From Halictus rubicundus (Eukaryota > Arthropoda > Insecta > Hymenoptera > Halictidae): DNA of 64,000 nt. This document shows, piece by piece, positions 46,999 through 58,233 of the stretch (the stretch's first letter is position 1; each line of letters opens with the position of its first letter). A program made the position numbers and the translations under genes. The DNA is taken from positions 1,984,001 to 2,048,000 of the forward strand of contig NC_135163.1 in the NCBI RefSeq assembly GCF_050948215.1, read 5' to 3'. The notes below the pieces were generated by a model, which saw only the letters and a list, made by a program, of their open reading frames with translations, made no database searches and was not told the DNA's origin.

Positions 46999-49900
46999 TA
47001 CCGTGTAAGCGTGCGAAACGAATCTATGGGATGTGAGTCTACGGTACGCGCGTCGTAATCGAACGAATGGTCGCGCGCAATTTGTTAATTATAATTTTAT
47101 TCGCTGTACGCGCACGGTAGCCGAGCCGAGCCGAGCCGAGCCGGGTCGAGCATGAGAGGGGTGTCGTAAAATACGCGCTCGCCGCACCGCGCCGCGACGA
47201 GATAATAAAACGCGAATCGTGGAATACGCATCGCGTTGCGTTACGTCGCGCGTCGCGTCGCGTCGCATCGTATCGCGTCGTGACGCGCGTCGGTCGGGTT
47301 TCCGAAATGGCTCGATACTAATATCAAGGCGACTATTAATTACAGGCTGGCAGGCGGACGGATATAATGAAGTCGGCATTTTATTACCGCTACCGGTAGT
47401 AAGTTCTTCCCTGGAAAGAACACCCGGTGTCTAGGAAGCATCGGAGTTGTAAATTTCGAAGAAGGGAGACCACGTTGTCCGAGAAGATCGCTCCGGCCAG
47501 ATAAAAATCTCTGGTTCGGAGATAGTGGTCCATTTTCACGGTGTTTTGCTGGCTCTAGGAAACCTCGTTCGAGGGGGCACTACCGAAAAGTCGATTTTTC
47601 TTTCTCATTTTGGAGAGCGCGGATCTAGATCGTCCTCGAACGATGTGTAGGAGAAATATCGGTGGGTGTCGCGTGGATAGTGAGCGAAAAAGTGATGGAT
47701 GGCACTGGAAGAAATTGCCGCTTACTCGCGTACTTTTTATACGGAGAGATCGTCGAGGGATTAGGATAAACGGCGTTCGGTTCGCGTAAGTTCAGGAAAA
47801 TCGCGTTTCGGCACCTGTTACCATCCGATTGCGACGGAGGTGTGTAGCTCGAAGTCGTCGACTCCGTTCGAATCGATGAAACGGTTTTCACCGAACGCTA
47901 ACGCGACAGCTTCGTTCCGTCGTGGCGGATGGAATTCCAGGAGGACCGGTGGACCGGCTACGAGTTACAACGTGTTTCACACTTCGGGTTACTCGCCCAC
48001 GCCCCCAAACAAACGTATAATGCGACATTAGAATAACAAATACCGGTTGAAGCATCCACGCCTAAGAGCCGCGGGGTGCCGGTGGGCCACGGCCCGTAGC
48101 TACGCGCCAACATAAATACTAATACGCGCATAAATAAATATGTATATATCTTTGGAGCGATTCGCTCGGCAGGCCTCGGGAGGCCTCGGGAGGATCGAGG
48201 AAAATTCTGCGGATCTTTCGAGAGGTGGAGAAGAGGAGCTTTAGGAAAGGCTGTTCGGGACAAGAGACACGGTACACGGTATACCTGCCTTGGTATGCGT
48301 ACACACGGTTGTTCCGCGTTTTCTCCGTGCGGACGCAAGGGAGAGCCAAAAGCGTTAATCGAGAGACAAACTCTCGGGATATTTTTGCGGGCTAAAGAGA
48401 CACCGTAAAAATTCGAACGCGAGAAGCGGCAGAATTTGCTCTCGGCTTCCTCTTACTTTGTTCTTTACGCAACGGGCACCTATACACACACACACACACA
48501 CACAACGACGGGGGGACGAAGTTGGAAACGCGCAACTTATCCTCCACAGTTTTTCACCCCTCTGCTGCCGATGCCCCGCGGCTTGTACTTACACGATACC
48601 GAATGGCCGCTCGGGGACTCTAATCGAAATTAGTTTTTTAATTGGGGAGACTTATTTAGCCATTAGGATCGCGTGCGGGGGCGGGACGGGGAGAAGGGGG
48701 GAAACAGCAGGGGAGAAAGACAGAGAGCGAGCCGAAAAGGGAGAATCGTGTGGAGGAGCGCGGCGGAAGAAACCGGGCTGCTCTCGTAGGCTAATCGTTC
48801 CGTTCTTTCTGCCGTCGCGCGTCGGTTTCCGGTGACCCAGTTTACTCTGGTTCTGCCCCGGCCGGTAATTAGAGGCGAGGCGGAAACGTCGCGTCGGAGG
48901 TGGTGTCGACGTCATCGAAGACGGAAAATTGGACGGGCACGCCTTCGAATGGAAACGGTCCTGAGAGACGACGATCGTTCGAACGGTGGCCCCCCGTTAA
49001 CACCGAGTAACGTTTCTTCGAACGACGGCAAACGCGAAGACGCCTCGCGTTTCGCTACTCGGTCTCCGCTATTCGCGATTCGCGGCGAATGAGTCCCGGG
49101 GACAAGGGGGAAGCCGCGTGGGAGCGAGGCGAAAGGGGATAATGAGCAGGACGATGGGGGTATCGGTGTAATTCGCGCTCAAATATTGCTCCAAGAGGCT
49201 CGAGGAACGGAGCGAGAGGAAGAGGAGGACAGAGAAAGGGAGTAGCCGCCGTGTTCCTGTGTACGTAATTTCATAATTAGCGGGAGGACGGTGGGCGAGA
49301 GGGGAGCAAAAAGCGAACGGCGGCTGCGAGTTCCATTAGGCCGCGGAGGATGCGGAGGATGCGGAGGAAGCGGAGCCGTTGGGAGGGCCTATTCAACTCA
49401 CAAACTATTAAATGAAGCCTACCTCTTGGCCCCCGCGCCGCCAAAAAATTATAAACGCGCTCGTTTGCCCGCGATCTATAGCAGCGAAACCGGCCACGGC
49501 CAAGAGGGTAGGTATGGCTGCGTATCTCTCGTGGTCGTCTCGCTTCGAACGAGGGAGATGAGTTACGGCGCGATACTTTTTTATCGATTCCATTAAATGG
49601 CGGAAGGAGCGGCGAGTCTTTCGAAGGAGCGGACGCGTTCTTCGGGACCGAGGCCTCTCGGTCGTGGTCGGCTCGAGCGTTTTTCGTTTAACGAGCCCCT
49701 TCGCGCGTCGCGAGCTCGAATTTTTCGTAAATTTCTCGCGCCGAGTCGCAAACGGAGGAGGAAGAGGACGGAAGAAATTTACTTTGCGAGTCTTCACCCT
49801 CCGCGAACCGACTCGTAAATCTGTGTAAGGTCAGTGGAATGGGTACCGGGGAAAGGTCGGAGGTGAGGCGCGGAACGGAGTCACCCTCTTTCGAGATTGC

Positions 49901-51062
49901 TCTCTTCGAGCGGGACAGCTCGGTCGATAAAACAATTGCCGGGGGGATAATCGGCATTATTTACGCCGGATTCTCCGGCAGATAGGCGAGGGTAGCAGCT
50001 GGGGTGCGCGGGGATCGGCCATGCTAGCCGAAGGGGCGGCAAGAGGGTTGCGTGTCGTATCACGGCTCACGGTCCGGAATACTCTTGGTATAGTAGAGTA
50101 TAGAGTGCAGAGTATATGTAGAAGCAGCCTGTGCCTGCTTCTGCTTCTGCTTCTGCTACTACTTCTGCCTCCGCTTCCATGGGGTAGCTGGAAAAGAGAG
50201 GTCCGAAGAGAAGATTCCCCGGCAGTTATAAGCCTGGGGTGATCTCGTGCAGCGGCTTCATCGGCTTACGGCTTATCCTGGTGATCCGCCCTCGCCGTTA
50301 AACTGCTCCCAATTAGATACGTCACTGGATTTCGATGTCAACTGGCTATATAAACCCGCGATTTCTCCCTCGGGACAAAACCGACCGACCTGCCTGCCTG
50401 CCTGCTGGCTGCCTGCTTTGTCCCTGTGCCTGCTTCGATGCCTACCTTCCCACAAAGCGAACCGCCCTTTTTCGATCGATGTCCTCGTAGCTAAACATTT
50501 TTTTCCCCCTTTTTGGTTTTTTGTATCCCGCTAGTTGCTAGAGATAACTGGATGTTCGATAAGTTGGCAAACGACGGTGGAACACGGGCAACGGATGGGC
50601 AGCCCGAACGAGAACCGTCGATAATTTCGCGGCTAAAAATCGGCGAGAACGCTCGGCGCGGACAAAGAGCGAAGAGCTTAAAAGAGAAAATTACGTCCTA
50701 AGTAGACGTGTCCCATTCGCCGAAAATTATGCGGCGAGAGCGCGGTCGTATAACGTTGTCAGGGAATTGGATCAATTTCGGTGACAAGCGATTACGAGGA
50801 GCACGCGAGGCTTCGAGTTAGTATAGGCCCGGCTGCCGCTGCCATTCCGGTCCGCTCCGCTCCGATTAGCACCGGTTAGGCTCGCCGTTTTCGTCGAATC
50901 CAATAGCGTTGCGGTTCGATTGTCTTCCGGCTACCGGTTTTTGCAGAATCCCGAGCGTCCATTGTGTCGGACGCGGACGCAGAATGAGAAAGACCGATGT
51001 CCACGCCAACCAAATGTTCTCCGCAACCCGTCATTTCGCCGCGTCACGAGTTTCGCTCACCG

Positions 51063-51110
51063 ATGCGACGCGAGGCGATGCGACGCGACGCGACGCGACG
51101 CCACGCGACG
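51063..51110. repeat. (GCGAC)n pentanucleotide array, imperfect
   Basis: About nine units of GCGAC with AGGC, GATG and CCAC interruptions. Confidence 0.88.
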
Positions 51111-51780
51111 TAACAGTTGCGGGTCAAAGATGGCCGACACAATGGCCGCTGTTTCCCCGAGGCGTCGCCGCGTAGCCTCGTCTCCTCTGATGCTCGAACA
51201 GCCTAAACGAATATCATTTCCTTCCGCAAAAACGATGACACGCGATTCCTTTGACGCGTTAGCCGCGGCGCTCCTTTAAACGCCAATTTGCTCATCCGTA
51301 ATCGGTCACGATCCTTTGTCCCGTGCTTTCTCTACACCAGCTAGAGATCGACGCGTCCTTAGGACTATTTTGCGGACCGGCTCGTATCCGTTTCCCTCTT
51401 AGCACGTCAGCTTTCTTAAATCGAACAACGAAGCGCGCTAACGAGTCGCGTTTTACTCGGAACGGTTTAGCCCGCTCCTCTATTTTTCTCTACAATTTCA
51501 TTCCCGTCCCGTCGCACGCGAAACTGTCGACGGAATTCGTGCTCGACCGTCCGTTATCCCCGCGATTAAAACGTCGCGGATACCGATAGAGCTCGATGCG
51601 ATGATTTATTCCGTGTATTTAGCCGTTTGCGCTCGGAGCTGTTTTCACTGCAGAATCCGGACATCTCATCTTACGTAGAATATTTTACACACCTCAACTT
51701 CGGATCTTCATGCAAAATAAGAACATTCTAAAAGGACATTTCTTCCTTTCCTCAATGATTCGGATACGTTAAAAGTGCAC

Positions 51781-51992
51781 TTAACCCATTTGCATCATAA
51801 GGAAATATGAAAAGATGGCCTTCATCGCCAAACTTTTTTTAAAATTATATTTGAGTACAAAAATGACTACAAGTAAAAGAACTTCATATTTCAGCATTAT
51901 AAGAAAACATAAATTGAGCGTATATATACGCTCCGGTGACAGTGACCAGGAAAATTGAGCGTATATATACGCTAATGATGCAAGTGGGTTAA
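51781..51992. mobile_element. TTAA MITE family A, third copy (inverted)
   Basis: TTAACCCATTTGCATCAT at the left and ATGATGCAAGTGGGTTAA at the right; reverse orientation relative to 855. It carries the 16-bp core AGCGTATATATACGCT twice near its right end. Confidence 0.87.
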
Positions 51993-52027
51993 ATTTCTCA
52001 ATCTTCCTACTGTTTAATTATCGCTTA

Positions 52028-52209
52028 CTAACTCTTAGCACTCGAATGGTGATCGTAAGGCGCCACTAAAAATTGCTGTATCATTATTCAAAATATTTTT
52101 TACACTATTAAATTTTAACACGAAAAAAAAATATATAGAAGGGAAATATTCTAGGTCGGAAGAAACGTTTCGTTTTGGAGTTAGAATAGCTTCGAGTGCA
52201 AAGGGCTAA
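52028..52209. mobile_element. Family B MITE flanked by CTAA
   Basis: CTAACTCTTAGCACTCGAAT at the left and GAGTGCAAAGGG followed by CTAA at the right. 182 bp, internally deleted relative to the other copies. Both flanks read CTAA instead of TTAA. Confidence 0.78.
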
Positions 52210-54668
52210 TCTTTGTTAGAAATGCACAAAATCCGCCGTCTATACATCTAAACGACCTTTTTCATTATGTCGATACGAGATCGAGTGTGCCGTGGATGTC
52301 GTGTGGAGTAGATTGGCTTGTACCGCGGTTGAATGTTTAGCGATAAATTAAACACAAAGACGTTTAGCAACGCAGGGACTGTTTCGAGTTCTATCGGACG
52401 GTTAATCGGCTCGCCAATGAGTCGCGGAAAATAAAACCAGCACGGACCTTAAAAGCTGTTCAAACCTCTCTCGTTCCAGTGGATATCACCGGTAAAGAAA
52501 CTGCACGCGTACGGCGCGATGATAAACATTGGATTCGATGCTCGAGTTGCCATGAATGGGCTCGTTAAGCTTGTCTCTGAATCTCGGAACGTTCGGATAA
52601 TTATGTTTGCGACGGGTAGGTAGAGCCTGTTACAAAAGCTCGACGCATCGTATCGTTTTTCGAAATCGTGAAGCGAACGTCCGAGAAAGATCTTGCTCAA
52701 CGAATAGGGCCACCACGATTTATGTTACTTTCTTTTCTGTAGGTACCGCGTGGAAAATACGACAAATAGACGTTTAGGTTTTGGGCTGGCGATCGTGGCA
52801 ACACGCATCTCCGTTTGCACACTGGTACCTACACGTGTATTTACACTGCGCCGCAGGCAGGATTGCACGGGAAGCGAGAAGATGGGCTCTCGTCGATCGG
52901 CCGGCAAACGAATCCTTTTTGCCGGACGGGGTGCATGCGTAATAAGGCAGACACGGGATTTCTCGCTCCCTTTTTTCGCTTCCCATCCTGTGCGGTATCG
53001 TCTTCGAAATCCCTCCTACTCACCCTGAATACAGCCACCCTAACCGAAGGTAGGCGGCGGGAGTGGTCGGTCGCGTCGCTTCGCGAGGACCAAATCCTCC
53101 AGCAAATACGCCACCGGGTGGCAACTGTTGGCCTCGAGCTCCGACTCGGATTCGAATTCGAATTCGGGCGCACAATGGCGGTCCGATCGGTATGCAAATG
53201 AAATGCGACATCGACGCGACGATCGACACCGTGAACTGCTGCTCGACCGAAAGATGGTCGCGACACAGACACGCATCGCGAACGCTGTTCTGGGTCGCCT
53301 TCTGTCAAAAACGGAAAAAAACCTGACGTCTCGCGCGGAAGCTGCGCGAAGCGAGACGAGGCGAGGCACAAAAGACTTTCGGACCGATCTGCGGGAACAT
53401 TGTGTGTCCAGGGGATGGATCGCCGGACTGAACTCGCCCACAGAACGAATGACCTTTCTTCTCCTCGTTACCCAATCGTTCAGCCCTTGTTTGGATAGAT
53501 CGTAACCTCGCCGAGCGGGGAATCCTCGAGCAAACAGAGAAAGGCAAACGGTAAACTGTCAAGGGATGTGACGTGACGGGTTCGCCCGTCGAATAGCCGG
53601 TTGTTCGAGAGGGCGGATCTCGCAGATCCGACCCCTTCCCGCGGTACCTACCGCACCGTTTCCTAATTATCGTTCCGTCGCGCGTCGCGGCGAATAGCGA
53701 GTCTCGCGTTCGCGTTGAAAATAAATGCCAAGAATTAGAGCGGCCGCCTCTCTTTCTATCTCTCTCTCTCTCTCCCTCTCTCCGTTACGCGGACGAATCG
53801 CGAGAAATAAAGGACCAGGAACGTAAAAGGGAAGCCCGTAACCATTCCGAGACTTTTACTGCAGAGAGTTTTCCTGATGACAGGAAACATTACTTACACG
53901 TGCATGCGGTTGGATGTGCGCCGCTTCCGGACGCCTGACCGTACCGCATCGCGCCGCACCCCACCGCTTCTAATCATGAAATTAAGTCCGACTCCAAGAA
54001 TCCGCGGTGCGTAAGTTACCGTATCGAACCAGAGAGCGGAAATATCGCGGCGAATTGAACGACCGACTCGGTGGTCCCTTGCTTACAAATTTACGCGTTC
54101 CGTCGACAAGAGCTCGATTTTCACGAGCACCGCGATACCAGCATCGTCGTTTCCGGTTTCAACCGGAGAACGACTTCTCCGCGCGGAGAATGGAAATCGA
54201 AAAGCGTGGAACGAAAACTACAATGGGTCGCGTTATCGAAGCCACTCCCTCCTAACGCGACGGAGATCGAGATCGAGATCGCCCGCAGCGAGCAACGAAT
54301 TCGTAGATGCTCGTTTGTCACCTACGTTTATCTTCCCTCGCTACGCTCTCAATCTTTCCCACCCGCCCATTTTAGGAGCATCGATCATCCGTGATTCGAT
54401 GAAACACGAGAAACCGACGTAATCTCTTTATTACGCTCATAGCGATCGAGTCGCGATACACGCCACCGTTCGTACGCGTTTCGACGCTGGAAATCTAATT
54501 ACGAGCTCTTTACTTCCGCTCCATCGTCGTGCGAACCGTATCGTAGAACCTAAATTATTCGGCTGTCGCGTCGGTGGACCGTTCGTGCATCGACTGTGTC
54601 TCCTTTCCCCTATATTCCGTTGCATTTACAAAAGCGCTTGCAGTTTAACGGCCTAGAACGAAAACACC

Positions 54669-54756
54669 TTAACCCGTTCACTGCCGGGCAAATTTAGAGC
54701 GTCTTGCCCTGGGCGCCAAGATTTTATTTTTAAGGAAACCTGGAATTTCACAAAAT
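54669..54756. mobile_element. Left end of a further TTAACCC element
   Basis: TTAACCCGTTCACTGCCGGG begins here, resembling the TTAACCC ends of other families. No matching right end was found before the hAT-like MITE. Confidence 0.3.
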
Positions 54757-54764
54757 CTAATAAT

Positions 54765-54964
54765 TGGACTGCGGATTTTATGCATGCATGACAAAAATGG
54801 GTAAGCACAATTTAAAGCAGTGGACACATTCAAAAAAATTTAAGGGCACCAGCGTATTGGTTTCAGCTTAATAAAATAATTAGAAAAAGAAAGAAATTTT
54901 TATTTCGCTCCTGTGTCTTGCAATCGATGCAAATATTTGATTTTGCATAAAGATCCGTAATCTA
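54765..54964. mobile_element. hAT-like MITE (family I) with perfect 8-bp duplication
   Basis: TGGACTGCGGATTTTATGCA at the left; the complement of the right end is TAGATTACGGATCTTTATGC. CTAATAAT flanks both sides (54757-54764 and 54965-54972). 200 bp; an 8-bp target duplication is typical of hAT elements. Confidence 0.82.
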
Positions 54965-55009
54965 CTAATAATATTTAGTTGCAGATATAGCAATAAAATT
55001 ACATGTACA

Positions 55010-55905
55010 GAAATTGGGGAATGAAAAGAACACGAGATGGAGTCCGTTGTCTTGGTACAGATATTTCGTGGGCGGCAGTGAGTAGGTTAAAACTAATCGT
55101 CCTGAGACATTTTGTTTCCAAGAAATTCCAATTATTACTCTGCGCATCACTGTGCAAAATAAAAATTGCACGAACTGCAAGACATCAATGGTCTTCTTAA
55201 ATTCTTTCAAACCGTTTATTGTTTTAAATTGCACCAATTCATTTTTCCGAAAAATTGTATAAAACCCGCGGTCCCCTAAATATAGAAAACTGCGCGTACA
55301 CAACGCGGCATCGACTGTCGAAAAAAACACAAGATGTAATTGGCAGTCTTGATACAGATATTTCGTGGGCGGAAGTAAATAGGTTAAAACTAATCGCCCT
55401 GAGACATTTTCTTTCCAAGCAATTCCAATTATTACTCTGCGCATCAATGTGCAAAATAAAAATTGTCTGCACAAACTGCAAGACATCAGTGGTTTTCTTA
55501 AATTCTCTCAATCCGTTTATTGTTTTAAATTGCACCAATTCATTTTTCCGAAAAATTGTACAAAACCCACGGTCCACTAAATATAGAAAACTGCGCGTAC
55601 ACAACGCGGCATCGACTGTCGAAAAAAACACAAGATGCAATTGGCAGTCTTGGTACAGATATTTCGTGGGCGGAAGTAAATAGGTTAAAACTAATCGTCC
55701 TGAGACATTTTCTTTCCAAGCAATTCCAATTATTACTCTGCGCATCATTGTGCAAAATAAAAGACATCAGTGGTTTTCTTAAATTCTTTTAATCCGTTTA
55801 TTGTTTCAAATTGCATCAACCCTTTTTTCCGAAAATTGCATAACAGCCGCGGTCCACTAAATATAGAAAACTGCGGGTACACGAGGCGGCGTCGACTATC
55901 CTTTT
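55010..55905. repeat. ~300-bp tandem repeat, about three units
   Basis: The marker CAGATATTTCGTGGGCGG occurs at 55058, 55355 and 55656, giving periods of 297 and 301. Each unit includes GGTTAAAACTAATCG, TTTCCAAGCAATTCCAATTA, AAATTGCACCAATTC and CTGCGCGTACACAACGCGGC. The last unit is partial and lacks about 13 bases present in the second. Frames of about 100 codons stay open through the unit on both strands. Confidence 0.88.
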
Positions 55906-57501
55906 CATCGTTCGATGTCGACGATGCGTCTCAACGTGAAATAGAAGCGGTAAGAACGATTAGATCAGTATTGTCTGATCGAAACAACCGTCTCTTTCAT
56001 ACATGTCGAAGGAGTCGGAGTTTATGAATCTTTGCGAACGGTAGCGTACATTCGATGGTGGTGCTGCCATCTAGAGACGCGGTTGAAAACCGAGATGCAG
56101 GTTTAAGGGATGAAACCGCTTTCCTGCTCCTGTCGGTTCCTTCCGATCTCGGAGAGCACGACTTGGAAACGGACGAAACCAACTACGATGAAAAATGAAA
56201 AAAAAAAAGAAACAAAAATTCGAAACCGAATTGAACCGAAAATGAACGACGAAGAATCGTAGGGCCGCGCGAAAAGGAACGAAACGGAAATCTCGGGTAA
56301 AGAAGTTTCGGGAAGCTGGGTCGGCCGATCGACCTCCCGCCATTGGACAATATTTCACGATATCTTTTCGGATTGTTGTCGGATTGTTCTCGGATCGCGG
56401 GGCTACGGGACCCCCTATGGCCACCGGCTACACTCTACACGAAAACATATACGTCACTGACGCGCTGTTCGCGGTGATTCCGATGGATCCTGGGATTCGA
56501 TGGGAACAAAAGAATGTTAGTTTAGCATGGAAGGCGTGTTTGTTATTTTGATGAGGTATAATGGGATGGATCTTGGGTGTTGATGCATAGCGCGTAGCAG
56601 GGTGCCGAGTCCAGAATCCCGTGGATCCAAATGGAGATTGGTACGGGCCCCGTAGGCCCCGTGGGCTCTCGTCCGAGACCCCTGTAGACAGGGGCCGCAA
56701 CACGTCCATCACGTGTCACGGTTATGTATTTAGACATATCTCACTGCTATCTTCTGTATCGTTCTTCCTCTCGCGCTCTCTCTCCCTCTCTGTTCCTCTC
56801 CCTGTTCGCCCACCGTTCCCCTGCCCCTCGTTCGGCTCTGACCTTTCGTTTACCATTTTTCTTCTTCCTTATACGATCCTCGTATTCGTCTTCACTTGCT
56901 ACCAGCTTATCGTTACGTTCCCTTCCCCTCGAATCCCTCGTAATCGAGACGAGAAACCGCTACAAAAATATTACCTTGTCCGTAAGTGATTCCGAGCCGA
57001 GAGCGCGCATACCACAAGACGATAGAACGATGCTCGGCGTCTCCGACATCGGGACGAGACGAACATTCAAACAATTTTCGGACTCGTTGCTCTCGTTTTC
57101 GTTCGGGCCTCCTGCTTCTTCCTTCGTTTCCCGGATGGTGATGCACGACTCGCGAAGTCTCGTCGTCTCTGTCTCTGTCTCCGTCTTCTCCTCTCTTTGG
57201 GTTCGTCCTCTTCTTATTCGGAATACTCGTCCTCGATTGCCGCTCGTTAATATTGCACCGTTCAGCGTTCACCGTGCATTCTGTAGTCGGTAGCTATCTG
57301 CACGGTTAGCTCACTGCCGATTCAATTTTTTTACTGGCTCGACGCAAAAGCCTGTTTCGAACCGGTATGCCCGTCCGATCCGTTGCTTCCGCCGCGCCGA
57401 TTTTCGAGTCTCCCGTCCGTCGCGTCGTCTCGACGTCGACATCGGACGAAAAATGAAAACGGAAAACGAACTCGCGCTTGCCGGCCACCTCGCGAGCATA
57501 C

Positions 57502-57507
57502 TTTATT
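57502..57507 (-). promoter_or_regulatory. Candidate poly(A) signal of the transglutaminase gene
   Basis: AATAAA on the minus strand, about 420 bases after the stop codon. If used, the 3' UTR would contain the whole TTAA element at 57561-57846. Confidence 0.3.
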
Positions 57508-57560
57508 GCGTACAGAGTATAGAGTAACAGAAATAAATACTATGAACACGGAGATCGTTC

Positions 57561-57846
57561 TTAACCCTTTCGTTACGGCAGTCGGGCACCGCGCTCGAAA
57601 AGTGTGCAAATTGCATGTCAGGTAGTCTTCGGTGTTCGCACTTACGTCTTTCAACGCCACCTTGGCATTCTCTTGTGTGTACACTTTTTTAAGTGTTACA
57701 TAACGCATCAAAAGAGCTCTACAGGTACAGCAGAATCCTTTTACCGACTATAGTCGTCGCGCGGTTGCCGACTATAGTCGGCGCTCGTATAGACAGATCG
57801 TCGTGACGATTCCGACTATAGTATGCGCTCGTAACGAAGGGGTTAA
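57561..57846. mobile_element. TTAA MITE, family F, in the transglutaminase 3' flank
   Basis: TTAACCCTTTCGTTACG at the left; CGTAACGAAGGGGTTAA at the right. 286 bp, GC-richer than the other families, and carries the palindrome CGACTATAGTCG twice plus a degenerate third copy (57750-57825). It lies 82-367 bases past the transglutaminase stop. Confidence 0.85.
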
Positions 57847-57927
57847 CGGTCATCTCTCGTTTGACTTGCGAAAATACGTCGTAGAAAAGCGCAGGTACAT
57901 TCGGGGAACGTTTAGCCGTTTAGGTCG

Positions 57928-58233
57928 TTAGTCGCCGTTCGCGACAGGTGCCGCCGGTTTCACCATGAAGTTGACGAAACCGTCGACGTCCTCGAGCTCC
58001 TTCGAGTAGAATTTCGCGGCGATCGTGGCGCGGCCCTCGAACTTCGGAACCATGGAGAACGAACACTCGGCGTCGGCGTCCACTTCCACCGGCTCCGACA
58101 GCTTCAGCTTCAGCTGCTCGTCCAAGCCGGGTCCTTCGATCAGGAACCGGCACTTCTTCAGCGGTATCGGCAACGGATTCTTGAATTTGGCCCTGGCGTT
58201 CAAGGTTTCGCCGACTCGCGGCTCGTCCTCGAT
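57928..58233 (-). CDS. Tg: Transglutaminase last exon: second beta-barrel and stop
   Basis: Residues 633-733, IEDEPRVGETLNARAKFKNP through VEVDADAECSFSMVPKFEG to APVANGD, then TAA at 57928-57930. Acceptor GTTTGCAG before 58233. The NPLPIPLKKC motif matches the final barrel of the family. Confidence 0.94.
   Translation of the reverse strand: MEDEPRVGETLNARAKFKNPLPIPLKKCRFLIEGPGLDEQLKLKLSEPVEVDADAECSFSMVPKFEGRATIAAKFYSKELEDVDGFVNFMVKPAAPVANGD

Larger units (their letters stand above)
39908..57560. other. Intergenic region between the T-box gene and transglutaminase
   Basis: No gene supported. 39908-41000 is very CpG-rich with GC-box-like GGGGCGGGGC near 40607 and 40720, plausible promoter territory for the T-box gene. 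41000-44640 has GCGAC arrays, pyrimidine tracts (42610-42636) and a poly-T run near 44070-44090. 44.6-47.0 kb is an AT-rich MITE cluster. 47.1-51.7 kb holds (CA)n at 48482-48503 and otherwise nothing recognised. 52.3-54.6 kb and 55.9-57.5 kb show only simple repeats. Confidence 0.65.
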
